Part shown: in pieces, positions 1-8,331 of the stretch | Layout: every line of letters begins with the position of its first letter | Position numbering within the stretch: the first letter of the stretch is position 1 | DNA from: Streptomyces sp. T12 | GTDB lineage: Bacteria; Actinomycetota; Actinomycetes; Streptomycetales; Streptomycetaceae | Direction of reading: 5' to 3' | Assembly: GCF_028736035.1 (NCBI RefSeq) | Contig: NZ_CP117866.1 | Span: forward strand, 1,364,001 to 1,428,000 | DNA: 64,000 nt | Translations under genes and position numbers: made by a program | The notes under the pieces: generated by a model | Database searches by the model: none | What the model saw: only the letters and a program-made list of their open reading frames with translations | Told to the model about the DNA's origin: nothing

Positions 1-189
1 GAGCTGATCGTCGATCGACGGCGCTTGCGCCGTGATCCGCCGGAAGGCGTCCGTCGTCACGCAGAAACCACCCGGCACGCGGATGCCTTCGATCCGCGAC
101 AGCCCGCCTAGCTGCGCGCCCTTGCCGCCAACGGCCGCGACCTGCGTCTCATCAACCTCTTGAAGGTCCAACACGTACCGCTCGATCAT
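1..189 (-). CDS. rph: Rifamycin phosphotransferase / PEP-synthase-like, N-terminal part
   Basis: Only the first 63 codons are in the window; the gene runs off the left edge. The ATG at 189 follows GGAGG with 7-nt spacing. The peptide begins MIERYVLDLQEVDE and contains VGGKGAQLGGLSRIEG, the start of the ATP-binding domain of PEP synthase/PPDK-like enzymes. Rifamycin phosphotransferases share this fold and use ATP to phosphorylate the ansamycin. The rph call rests mainly on the 19-bp palindrome at 375-393, which matches the rifamycin-associated element known upstream of rifamycin-inactivation genes. Without the His and rifamycin-binding domains a plain PEP synthase cannot be excluded. Confidence 0.8.
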   Translation of the reverse strand, partial: MIERYVLDLQEVDETQVAAVGGKGAQLGGLSRIEGIRVPGGFCVTTDAFRRITAQAPSIDDQL

Positions 190-374
190 TGCGATACCTC
201 CGAGGCGGCCGTGCTCCGTTGCACTGCGGCGGCCGATCGAATCACCGGCGCCTCCAACTCTGTCGTACCTCTTGTCGAGCACGTCCTCGTCCCCCCATAC
301 GCCGACAACACACGCACGTCGTGCCCCCGTTTCCGCAGGTTGTGACCTCGGCGAATGATTTTGCGCCCCCACCC

Positions 375-393
375 GGGTCTTGCCGCAAGCCCC
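375..393. promoter_or_regulatory. Rifamycin-associated element (RAE)
   Basis: A 19-bp inverted repeat, GGGTCTTGCCGCAAGCCCC, centred on 384 with one mismatched pair. On the minus strand it reads GGGGCTTGCGGCAAGACCC, which fits my recollection of the RAE consensus upstream of actinomycete rifamycin phosphotransferase, glycosyltransferase and monooxygenase genes. It lies about 185 bp upstream of the rph start codon, in the right direction. Confidence 0.8.
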
Positions 394-416
394 CCAGCGC
401 GCTATAAGTTGAGAGT

Positions 417-440
417 GGCAAGGAGAGAGTTCTCCTTGCC
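417..440. terminator. Perfect 10-bp hairpin with T-rich tail
   Basis: GGCAAGGAGA and TCTCCTTGCC are perfect 10-bp arms around a 4-nt loop. On the plus strand a T-rich stretch (about 441-450) follows, as in an intrinsic terminator. It sits just upstream of the RAE, between the rph promoter region and the TmrB-like gene. On the minus strand there is no U-run, so it may insulate rph from antisense or readthrough transcription. Confidence 0.55.
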
Positions 441-605
441 TTTGCTTTTTGCGCCGTCCGCACATACGGGTACGCGTCGTTGGCCCTGGCGGATGCCCCA
501 CCGGCCTACGGATGCAGCCGCAACTTTGCAACCTGGCCTCGCTTGTTGGAGCCAACGGGTCTCAACGCGGCCCGGCGATTGCGGCTTTCGCGTGGTGGGC
601 GGACC

Positions 606-1127
606 TCAACGCTTGACGGCCTCCGCGATCTGCAGGGCGACCTGGGCGGGCGTGAGGTGCGTGGTGTCGACGACCTCGGCCTCGCCGTGCAGCCACGTGC
701 GGGCCGCCTCGGCGTAGGGCTCGAGGTATTTGAGGCGGAACGGGGAGGGGCCGAGAAGGGTGTCCCCCTCGATGCGTCCGCGGAGGGTGTCCTGGTCGGC
801 GTGGAGGACGAAGTGCCGTACCGGGATGGCATGTTGGGCGAGGCCCGTACTGATCTCGCGCCAGTACTGCTCGACCAGGACGGTCATGGGCATCACCAGA
901 GTGCCGCCGGTGTATTCGAGTACGCGGCGGGCGGTTTCGACGACGAGCGGCCGCCACGGCGGCCAGTGCTGGAAGTTGTCCGTCCCGGGCAGCCCGGGCG
1001 TGATGTCCATGAGTGTCTCGCCGACCTTCTCGGCGTCGAACACCCGTGAATCCGGGATCAGTGGCTGCACGAGTGCACTGGTCGTCGTCTTGCCTGCGCC
1101 GTGGGTGCCATTGAGCCATACGATCAT
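606..1127 (-). CDS. TmrB-like P-loop ATP-binding protein
   Basis: A 173-aa P-loop protein opening MIVWLNGTHGAGKTTTS, so the Walker A motif is at residues 8-15. The following FDAEKVGETLMD, then PPWRPLV and a VMPMTVL segment, match the order seen in TmrB, the Bacillus tunicamycin-resistance ATPase, and its many actinobacterial relatives, most of unknown substrate. The start is set at 1127 because the P-loop strand begins there as in TmrB; the frame stays open 29 codons further upstream (to 1214) without recognisable domain sequence. A resistance role is inferred from family and from the neighbouring rph and APH-like genes. Confidence 0.75.
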   Translation of the reverse strand: MIVWLNGTHGAGKTTTSALVQPLIPDSRVFDAEKVGETLMDITPGLPGTDNFQHWPPWRPLVVETARRVLEYTGGTLVMPMTVLVEQYWREISTGLAQHAIPVRHFVLHADQDTLRGRIEGDTLLGPSPFRLKYLEPYAEAARTWLHGEAEVVDTTHLTPAQVALQIAEAVKR

Positions 1128-1292
1128 GGGACCCAACGCTAGCGCCGTGCGGGCAGCGAAATCGGGCACAGCAGAAATCCGGAACGTCTCCGGTGTTTCC
1201 CAGCGTGGTGCCAACCACCAAGATCAGGCGTCACCTATCTCGAAAAGCCGCCGACCGCAGCCGTCAACAGGCCGCAGCGTTCAGTTCAGTGA

Positions 1293-1745
1293 TCAGTCGA
1301 ACCAGACCACGAGTCGCACGTGCTCTGGTCCATGCAGCTCGGCCAGCGTCCGCATCACGTCCCAGACCGGCGCCCAATGGGTCTCTGCCCCGGCAACAGC
1401 GCTTCGGCTGAGCGTGCCGGATCGATCGGTCTCGTCCCAATCAGCGGCTACCAACTCGGCCCAGCTGATCCACGTCGTTCCGTGCGCGTCCTGTGGCCCG
1501 CCCCACGCGTTGAACGCCTCACGTAGTCCGTCCGAGGCGTCCTCCGGCAGGCCGCGGTCCTCGGTCAGCGGGCGGAACCCGAAGGAGTTGCGGACGCCGA
1601 AGAGGCAGGCGAGGGCGTCATAGGCGTTTCCGGTATTGAGGAGGAAGAGATCAATGGCGGCGTGCCATACCGCGTCCTCGTCGTCCTCTCCCCAAATCCG
1701 GGCCAGGGGTCTGCACTCGACCATTCCGCTCACGTCGGTGGACAT
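1293..1745 (-). CDS. Conserved actinobacterial hypothetical protein
   Basis: A 150-aa acidic, tryptophan-rich protein starting MSTDVSGMVECRPLARIWGED. I recognise no catalytic motif. The pattern GMVECRP followed by a charged WGEDDEDAVW segment and LACLFGVRNSFGFRPL is familiar from small uncharacterised Streptomyces proteins. No membrane segment or signal peptide is visible. The ATG at 1745 or 1724 is possible; the reading frame extends to 1859 but that part is arginine/serine-rich and looks non-coding. Codon use is less GC-biased than in most of the window. Confidence 0.6.
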   Translation of the reverse strand: MSTDVSGMVECRPLARIWGEDDEDAVWHAAIDLFLLNTGNAYDALACLFGVRNSFGFRPLTEDRGLPEDASDGLREAFNAWGGPQDAHGTTWISWAELVAADWDETDRSGTLSRSAVAGAETHWAPVWDVMRTLAELHGPEHVRLVVWFD

Positions 1746-1896
1746 GTCCGCATGTCTGCCGAGCGAGGGCAAGGCTCGTCGCCTCGATTTCGATGCCGAG
1801 CTTCGCCAGTGAGCGGTGGCTCGGCTTGGTGGGGACGACGGTCCCGGATCAAGGCCCACAGGACGTTGACTCGGCTACGCCCTCGAAAGTCCGCGA

Positions 1897-2748
1897 TCAG
1901 CCATGTGTATCCAAGCCGTGGCGACCGAGTGCTGCTCGGATCTGGCTGAGCCACTCCATGCCCAGCCGGCGCCCGTTCGGGAATTGGTCTCCTCGATCCC
2001 AGCGCCACGTTGTGATCATCGCCAGCACGAGGACCCGGCACTCGCGCAGCAAGTCCTGATGGACACCCGGATAGTGCTCGCTGACTTCTTCGGGCAAATG
2101 GGCGAGGTCGAATTCGACGGGCCCACGGCAACACGTCTCAAAGTCTATGAACAGCAACCCGTTCTTCGTGGCGAGCACGTTGCCCGGGTGCGGCTCACCA
2201 TGCAGCAGCTGCTCGGCGCCGCCGCGCTCGCCGATCACTCGTCTCAGCCCTCGTAACGTGTCACCGAGCAGCTGCCGGTCCGCGTCGGCGAGCGCCGGGG
2301 TGAACTCACGGTTCGCGACAAGTTGTTGAGCCTGCTCGACTCGATCCGTGAAGTGCGGCGTCGGGACATCGAGCGCGCGCATGCCGGCATGCAGCCGCTT
2401 GAGCGCATGGGCATAGTCGGCTGATGAGACCTCTTGAGGCGCCACCGGTTCGCAGTAGGTCCAAAGCGTGACCACGAAGCCATCACGCTCATAGACGCGT
2501 GGCTCCACTCGAGGCTCGAGAGCAGCCACGGGGCACCCGGATTCGGCGAGCCGCTGAGCAAGCTCGACTTCGAACTGTGCGACCTGATGCGCCACAGGTG
2601 CCACCCGGGCCAGAACGTCACACGGCAGCAGACGCAGAGTGAGCTTGTTCGAGTCGTGAAGAACGATCGCGTCGTCGGCTGTCAGGCCAACTGATGAGAC
2701 AGCCGACATGGCCGCGGCCACCGCACGTGAGACCTCCGACGCCTGCAT
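1897..2748 (-). CDS. APH-fold phosphotransferase family protein
   Basis: A 283-aa protein of the aminoglycoside phosphotransferase/choline kinase fold. The catalytic loop reads LLHGEPHPGNVL and the metal-binding loop LFIDFE, in the expected order and spacing. The usual catalytic aspartate of HGD is glutamate here (HGE), so activity may differ from true drug kinases. It follows the 91-aa membrane protein gene by 13 nt, suggesting co-transcription and translational coupling. The substrate is unknown; many actinomycete relatives are not antibiotic-resistance enzymes. Confidence 0.8.
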   Translation of the reverse strand: MQASEVSRAVAAAMSAVSSVGLTADDAIVLHDSNKLTLRLLPCDVLARVAPVAHQVAQFEVELAQRLAESGCPVAALEPRVEPRVYERDGFVVTLWTYCEPVAPQEVSSADYAHALKRLHAGMRALDVPTPHFTDRVEQAQQLVANREFTPALADADRQLLGDTLRGLRRVIGERGGAEQLLHGEPHPGNVLATKNGLLFIDFETCCRGPVEFDLAHLPEEVSEHYPGVHQDLLRECRVLVLAMITTWRWDRGDQFPNGRRLGMEWLSQIRAALGRHGLDTHG

Positions 2749-2761
2749 CGTCGCCTGTCTC

Positions 2762-3037
2762 TCACCTGACCGCCGGCTTGGCTTGGCGCGCCAGGCGGAA
2801 CAGGACTTGGGAGTACACGGTGGTCGTTGCCGCGATGATCGTCGGGATGACCGCGAGCGCGAGTATGCCCACCAGTGCGCGGCTATCTTCGGCGTGTCGG
2901 CCGAATCCCTCGTCGTTGTCCATCAGCCACCGGTAGCCGAACCACCCCCACAACACCAGCGACAGGACCATCCACCCCACCGCCCACTTCTCGATCCGAT
3001 GGGCGTCCCGGCGGAACTGTTCCACGTCGACCGTCAT
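2762..3037 (-). CDS. Small two-TM membrane protein
   Basis: A 91-aa protein starting MTVDVEQFRRDAHRIEKWA with two hydrophobic segments, about residues 19-36 (WAVGWMVLSLVLWGWFGY) and 55-75 (LVGILALAVIPTIIAATTTVY). A GGGGAGAG ribosome site directly precedes the ATG at 3037. It is the first gene of an apparent two-gene operon with the APH-fold protein. No family or function is recognised. Confidence 0.65.
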   Translation of the reverse strand: MTVDVEQFRRDAHRIEKWAVGWMVLSLVLWGWFGYRWLMDNDEGFGRHAEDSRALVGILALAVIPTIIAATTTVYSQVLFRLARQAKPAVR

Positions 3038-3399
3038 CTCTCTCCCCGTTCACGCTCATGATCAGTGGCCAGCTCATCACGATACGTTCGTGCCCCGGCC
3101 TCGGGCCCTCGCATTTACGTCGTCGCGGACGGCTCGGTAGGGCGGCGGGGTCTTGGTCCAGCTGCTGTTACCGGCGAACGTGGCGCAACGAGGGCCGCCC
3201 CCAAGTGCTGTGGCAGAGCCTGTGTGATGTCGGTTGTACGGGCGGCGGGACCGATTCCGTAACCGTCCGGCGCACGCTCGATCACACCACCTCCCCCGCA
3301 CGCCACCTGCTCCCCGCGGCAGGAAAGGATGAGCCCACCATCCACCCTGTGGCCTGGGGTGCCACCATCCGGGCCTGGTACTCAGAGGATCCACTCGTG
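3038..3399. other. Divergent intergenic region
   Basis: 362 bp between the leftward membrane-protein/APH operon and the rightward lipoprotein gene. It must hold promoters for both sides. I see no convincing gene, hairpin or repeat; the open frames here lack family features and a good ribosome site. Confidence 0.5.
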
Positions 3400-4068
3400 A
3401 TGCACCACCGGACGGCGACGCTGATTCTGGCGCTCTCGGCACTGATGCTCTCGGCATGCGCCTCGGGCTCACCCGCGCGGCCGAAAACCGGCCGGCAGGT
3501 GGTCCTCGACCGGCTTGCCGCAGCCCACGACGCCCCTTACTCGGCCGCGATCAAAGCCGTCACGCAGTCCGGATCCAGACGACTGCAACTCATGGTCGGG
3601 CGGATCAACCTCAACGCGCCCTTGACGGGGCTCACGACGGACAAGACCGCGCAGTACACCGAAGACGTCGTGATCACCCGGCAGAAGGTGTACCGGCGTG
3701 CGAGCGGCTCCCACGGTGTGTGGCAGAAGTTCCCTGCGTCGGCGGCCAAGGGCGGCATTCCCATGGACCGGCTTCCGCAGTACGTGCACCTCATACTCGG
3801 TCACAGCGGCTCCGTGCGCCTTGGGAGCGAACCCGTCCGCGTGTCGGCCCGCCTCACCCCGAAAGACATCGAATCGGTCGACAGGACCGTCGGACGCAAT
3901 CTGCGCCCCGCCACCGCAATCGACACCGCCGTATGGATCGACGAGGAGGGCCGGATCGTACGCGTACGCCAGGACATCCACTTCGCGTCCAACCCCGACA
4001 TTCAAAACACGCTCGCGCTCACCGACTTCAAGAGCGCCATTTCGGTGAGCGCACCGGTCGCGAGGTGA
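3400..4068 (+). CDS. Secreted lipoprotein of unknown function
   Basis: A 222-aa protein starting MHHRTATLILALSALMLSAC: a short basic N-terminus, a hydrophobic core and an LSAC lipobox, so Cys-20 should be lipidated and the mature protein held on the outer face of the membrane. The rest is soluble and strand-rich, with paired statements of positive residues and a WIDEEGRIVRVRQ segment. This size and plan recall LppX/LprG-like lipoproteins, but that is only a suggestion. A GTG at 3397 is an equally possible start codon. The gene converges on the large metzincin gene with 25 bp between the stops. Confidence 0.75.
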   Translation: MHHRTATLILALSALMLSACASGSPARPKTGRQVVLDRLAAAHDAPYSAAIKAVTQSGSRRLQLMVGRINLNAPLTGLTTDKTAQYTEDVVITRQKVYRRASGSHGVWQKFPASAAKGGIPMDRLPQYVHLILGHSGSVRLGSEPVRVSARLTPKDIESVDRTVGRNLRPATAIDTAVWIDEEGRIVRVRQDIHFASNPDIQNTLALTDFKSAISVSAPVAR

Positions 4069-4093
4069 TCATCGGCCAGGTCGTGGCAGGAGT

Positions 4094-7000
4094 TCACGGC
4101 AGCTCGGCCAGGGCGTCCCGGACCCGCTCGGCGGAGGTGCGGGCCGTCGCGGCCAGGGACTCCAGCTCGGGCGCGTGCGGATCCCCTGGGGGGAGGCCGT
4201 GGGTCACCATCCCGGGCTGGCTGACCGTCCCCGCGAGGCGCTCCAGCAGCGTCAGCAGTTGGGACAGCCGCTCCCGGCCCAGGGACGGTACGGGCAGCTC
4301 GGCCGCGACCTCGTTGGCCAGCCGGGCTCCGGCGGCGGCGGCCTCGCGCTGCCTGGTGAGTTCGGCGGTACCGAGGTCTGGGTGGCCGGCCCAGTGGCCG
4401 AACCAGTAGCCGGTCTCGTGGTGGCGCTGCGCCAGGTCCGTCCACACCTGGACCACGTCGATCCGGTGGTCCCCCGCCAGCGCTTCGTAGCTCCGCCGGG
4501 CCAGCTCGGCCGCCCTGATACCGGGCGCCATGTCAGCGGACCCGTGGGTGCTGAGCCCGATCAGCCGCCAGAGCAGGGTGGCGAGCCGCAGTACGTCCGA
4601 TGCCGCGAGGTTCGGGTCGGGGAGCGCCTGCGCCATGGGCCCGGCCAGCTCCATCGCCCGCCCGGCCGCCTCGCGCTGCCGGGCGAGTTCGACGCCGGCC
4701 TCGACCGGGTCGCCGCCGCCCCACAGGAGGGTGTATCCGGTCACGTGGTGGTGTAGCGCCTCGTCCGCCGAGACGGTCGCCAGGTCCAGGGAGAGCGAGT
4801 CGGCCCGCGCGCCGAAGAGCCGCGCCTGCTCGGCCTGCCCGGCCGCGGCGGCCTCGCGGCTCGCGGAGCGGAGGGAGAACGCGAAGGTGAACAGCGGCAG
4901 TTCGGTTCTCATCAGCATGGACTGGTAGGGGTTCCAGACCGACATGCTGAAGTACACCCGTAGGTTCGTCCCTTCACGGCGGGTGTAGCGCTCGAACTGG
5001 TACGGGCCGTAGACGTCGCCCCAGGTGTTGTCGGCGTCGCCGAACGTGTGCTGGGTGTGGTCGCGTCCGGTCTGGTGGATGAAGCCGCCGTACCCGTCCC
5101 TGACGTCGAACACGACGACCGGTTCGGTCCACGGCCCCTGGGGTCGGGCTCCCGCCCGCATGAGGATGCGGTGGCGGCCGGCGCCGTCGTTCTCGTTCCA
5201 GAACGCGAGCCAGTGCTGGGCGGCCGGCGACCAGCGCACCGACAGCTCGCCGACGTTCCCCGCGGGGAAGAGCGGCGCGGCGGACCCTTCCAGATCGCTC
5301 CAGCCGTCGGTGCCGGCGAAGTACCGCCAGCCGCCCGGGGTGCCGATCGCGGCGGCGGGTTTGACGGCCAGGTAGACGTCACTCGACCGGTAGCGGGCGC
5401 TGCCGAACACCACCAGGTGCGGGCCGGCGGGGAGCCCGTGCGCCTCCCCGTCGACGATCGAGGTGGAGACGTTGATGAAGTGGGTGCGCGGCAGGTCGTA
5501 GAGGTAGTTGAAGGTACGGCCGTCGTCGTCGCTCCGGGCGAGGACGGAACGGCCCATGACGTCCCTGCCCTGGGCCTGGTAGTGGTCGGTGGAGAAGAAG
5601 CCGTAGATCGCGCCGCCCCAGCTGACCCCGTCCAGTGGTACCTCGAACCCGCCCTGGCTGATGCCGGGGACGCGGGGCGGTTCGCGTCGGAAGTCGAGCC
5701 GCAAGCCCTCGTCGGGTGTTCCGCCGTCGACCACGGCGATGGCGTCGAGGTTGTCCGTGTCGCCGGAGAAGGATCCGCGCCAGGTGTCGCCGAACAGGAC
5801 GAAGGTGCGGCCTCCGTGCTCGAACGGGACTCCCAGGTCGGTGCCGGTGATGCTGAACCGGCTCTCGGTCCTGTTGAGCGCGAAGGGCGGCTCGCCCGTA
5901 CCGTCCCAGCCCGTACGGTCGTGCTCGCCGGTCAGCTGCGCGATCCGCACGGCAGGGGGGCGGAGGGCGGCCACCTCGTCGATCATGTCGACGCAGACGG
6001 AGCGCAGCCAGGGGTGGTTGACGTCGTCGTTCGGATGCCAGTAGTGCACGACCGAGCCGCGGTCCTCCTCGACCAGCACCTCGAAATTGCGGTGGTCGCC
6101 GGCGCCGTAACTGCTGCGGAAGAGCGTCGCGGTCCCCCGGCACGACTCGGTCACGTACTGGCCGGACAGCTGCCACTGTGCGAGATCCGCCGAGTCCCGC
6201 CAGATGTGCCACAGCACGACCGCACCGTTCGTGTAGCGGACGGGGACGACCAGTTCGAAGTTGCCGTGGTCGCCGGAGCCGAAGTCCGACTGGACGAGGG
6301 ACGGGCCTCCCACGACGTCGCCGATGCCGTGGAGGATGTCGAGACTGACGCCGCCCTCTGCTTCCGGAGAACGCCAGACGAGGGTGCCGCTGCTGTTGTC
6401 GCTCCAGAACTGCCGTAGCCCGACCCCGCCTTGGGGTCGGGGGAAGGGTACGACCACCTCGAAGTTCCCGTGGTCCCCGGTGGTGAAGTCCGACTGGATG
6501 AACGCCGCCGGGCCGGAGACCCCCTGGTGTTCCGGGGTGATCCACGCGGCGTGCCGCCACGGCTGGTCGACGCTGCTGTTGTCGTGCCAGAAGTGGGCGA
6601 GTCGCAGGGTCCCGTCGGGCTGCCGCAGTGGGACCACGACCTCGAAGTTGCCGTGGTCATCGGAGCCGAAGTCCGACTGGAGGAGGGCCGCCGCGCCCGC
6701 CACGTCCTGGCCGGCGGCCGTGACCCACTGGCCTGCCTGCCACAGGTTGGTGACATCGCCGTTGTCGTGCCAGAAGTGCCGCAGCCGGCAGGTCCCGTCC
6801 GCCATCCGGATCGGCACCACCACCTCGAAGTTGCCGTGGTCGCCCGAGCCGAAGTCCGACTGGATGAGCGCTCCGGGGAAGGCGGCTCCGGAGGCGATCA
6901 GCTGCCCTCGCGTCCAGGGCTGCCAGGGGAGCGAGTTGTCCCGCCACCAGTGCCAGAGTTCGTCCCCTTCGAGGACGCACGCCTCGAAGTTCTTGTGGTC

Positions 7001-8113
7001 CCCGGCTCCGAAGTCCGCCTGGATGACGCTCGTCGGGCCGAGTCGCTCCAACGCGCGGACGGTCGGCCGCGGCCGTGCCTCGAAACGGATCTGGGCAGCG
7101 TTGGCGACGGGGTCGAAGGACTCGACGATCAACCGCAGGTTGGGCCGGGAGCCGTTGGGCAGTACGTGCTCCGGCGTCGCCTCGGAGGCGCCGATCGTGG
7201 GACCGGAGCGTACGACCGGGATCCTGCCCTGGTAGTTCGCGCGCAGTTCGCCCCCGGGAGCCGGGAGCAGTCCGTGCAGTACGACGGCTTCGCCGGGGCC
7301 GTCCGGCAGCGCGAGTCCCGCGTCCCAGCGGGTCGCGACGCGCAGTTCGGCCGTCCACTGGATGCGGTCGACCTCCACCACCGCGAGGACCGTCTCGCCT
7401 TGGCCGGCCTCGCTCAGCGCCCGTAGCCGCACGGACTCGCCGAGTGCGACCCGGCGCACCCTGCCGGAGGTATGGAAGTCCGGCAGGGTGTTGAAGAGCG
7501 TCGCGCCCGCGGGCATCGGGCCGAACCGCTCCCAGAACCGCATGTCACTCGCCAGGACGGTCTGCGGAACCGCGGAATCCGCGGGCCTCGGACGGGTGTG
7601 GGTGGGATTCGCTCCGCCGAACGTGAGAGCGCTCATGATGCAGTAGGGGTTTCCGTACTCCACGGCGCCCGCGAACGAGTGGTCGAAGCCCAGCGCGTGG
7701 CCGATTTCGTGCGCCATGTAGGAGTGGCTCCCGGCGAAGTCGAGCACGGCGTACGTGCCGCTGGCGCCCGCCGGGGAGGGGTTGTCGAACATGAAGACGA
7801 GCTTGGGGCCCGGCTGGGCGAGGTGTCCGGGCGCGGCGGCGACGGCGGCGGCGATCGTCTCGTCTCTGGTGCGGCGACTCTGCAGGTCGCCGTTGGCGTC
7901 GAAGTACGTGTCATGGGTGAGGCCGATCGAGCGGATCGCGTCGACCTGCGCACCAGTCACCGCGTCGACGATCCCGAAGGTGCACTCGCTCCAGTAGCGG
8001 CCGAGGCTGTGGCGTGCCGAGCTGAGAAAGATCTCGCGCATCGCGGCGTCGTTGCCGGTACGGGGCTGGTCGGACCAGTGGAACTGCTGCACGATCATCG
8101 GCGCCTGCCACAT
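4094..8113 (-). CDS. Metzincin protease, propeller-repeat and DUF4185 fusion protein
   Basis: A 1,339-aa protein. The ATG at 8113 has AAGGGGG upstream. Residues 135-145 read HEIGHALGFDH, the zinc motif of metzincin metalloproteases, followed by a likely Met-turn (PYCIMSA). Residues about 358-715 hold six repeats with cores like QSDFGSGDHGNFEVVVP and HFWHDN, resembling blades of PLL-type lectin propellers. Residues about 750-1070 look like a DUF4185 sialidase-like propeller (VLFGDTW, FWNENDGAG). The last 270 residues are helical with two similar segments ending in EAAA-rich helices. There is no signal peptide, which is odd for a protease with apparent sugar- or surface-binding domains; release by lysis or a non-classical route is a guess. 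No neighbour explains its role. Confidence 0.8.
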   Translation of the reverse strand: MWQAPMIVQQFHWSDQPRTGNDAAMREIFLSSARHSLGRYWSECTFGIVDAVTGAQVDAIRSIGLTHDTYFDANGDLQSRRTRDETIAAAVAAAPGHLAQPGPKLVFMFDNPSPAGASGTYAVLDFAGSHSYMAHEIGHALGFDHSFAGAVEYGNPYCIMSALTFGGANPTHTRPRPADSAVPQTVLASDMRFWERFGPMPAGATLFNTLPDFHTSGRVRRVALGESVRLRALSEAGQGETVLAVVEVDRIQWTAELRVATRWDAGLALPDGPGEAVVLHGLLPAPGGELRANYQGRIPVVRSGPTIGASEATPEHVLPNGSRPNLRLIVESFDPVANAAQIRFEARPRPTVRALERLGPTSVIQADFGAGDHKNFEACVLEGDELWHWWRDNSLPWQPWTRGQLIASGAAFPGALIQSDFGSGDHGNFEVVVPIRMADGTCRLRHFWHDNGDVTNLWQAGQWVTAAGQDVAGAAALLQSDFGSDDHGNFEVVVPLRQPDGTLRLAHFWHDNSSVDQPWRHAAWITPEHQGVSGPAAFIQSDFTTGDHGNFEVVVPFPRPQGGVGLRQFWSDNSSGTLVWRSPEAEGGVSLDILHGIGDVVGGPSLVQSDFGSGDHGNFELVVPVRYTNGAVVLWHIWRDSADLAQWQLSGQYVTESCRGTATLFRSSYGAGDHRNFEVLVEEDRGSVVHYWHPNDDVNHPWLRSVCVDMIDEVAALRPPAVRIAQLTGEHDRTGWDGTGEPPFALNRTESRFSITGTDLGVPFEHGGRTFVLFGDTWRGSFSGDTDNLDAIAVVDGGTPDEGLRLDFRREPPRVPGISQGGFEVPLDGVSWGGAIYGFFSTDHYQAQGRDVMGRSVLARSDDDGRTFNYLYDLPRTHFINVSTSIVDGEAHGLPAGPHLVVFGSARYRSSDVYLAVKPAAAIGTPGGWRYFAGTDGWSDLEGSAAPLFPAGNVGELSVRWSPAAQHWLAFWNENDGAGRHRILMRAGARPQGPWTEPVVVFDVRDGYGGFIHQTGRDHTQHTFGDADNTWGDVYGPYQFERYTRREGTNLRVYFSMSVWNPYQSMLMRTELPLFTFAFSLRSASREAAAAGQAEQARLFGARADSLSLDLATVSADEALHHHVTGYTLLWGGGDPVEAGVELARQREAAGRAMELAGPMAQALPDPNLAASDVLRLATLLWRLIGLSTHGSADMAPGIRAAELARRSYEALAGDHRIDVVQVWTDLAQRHHETGYWFGHWAGHPDLGTAELTRQREAAAAGARLANEVAAELPVPSLGRERLSQLLTLLERLAGTVSQPGMVTHGLPPGDPHAPELESLAATARTSAERVRDALAELP
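5990..7040 (-). repeat. Six in-gene propeller repeats
   Basis: Six units of roughly 150-200 bp inside the metzincin gene, each encoding a version of [Q/R]-[S/A]-[D/S]-[F/Y]-x-x-x-DH-x-NFE and then a [H/F]-[F/Y/I]-W-x-[D/P]-[N/S] core. Units 2-5 are closest to each other; units 1 and 6 have diverged (for example QADFGAGDHKNFEA and RSSYGAGDHRNFEV). The pattern suggests internal duplication of blades. Confidence 0.8.
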
Positions 8114-8331
8114 GCGGTTTCCCCCTTGAACCCGGGTGGGCTGCCGCGATCGTAGAGAACCGGGCGAGGGCGACCAAAGGGAGCTTTTCGGCCATACTCG
8201 CCCTCATCCAACCGCGTTCGGGGGCGGCGTCCTGCGGGTTGCGTTGCGCCGGCGCGGACGTCGGCCCGCAGCGCCGACTGGAAGCACCGAGCCCCGGCAC
8301 ATGTGCGCACACCGAAGGGCTCCATGACCGC
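8114..8331. promoter_or_regulatory. Upstream region of the metzincin gene
   Basis: 218 bp between the TetR gene stop and the metzincin start. The gene's own promoter probably lies here, since no other room exists unless it is read through from tetR. No clear operator or hairpin was seen. Confidence 0.35.

Noticed and set aside
5990..7040. Possible CRISPR-like or tandem DNA array
   Set aside because: The units are in frame, diverged at synonymous sites and encode protein repeats; there are no short direct repeats with unique spacers.
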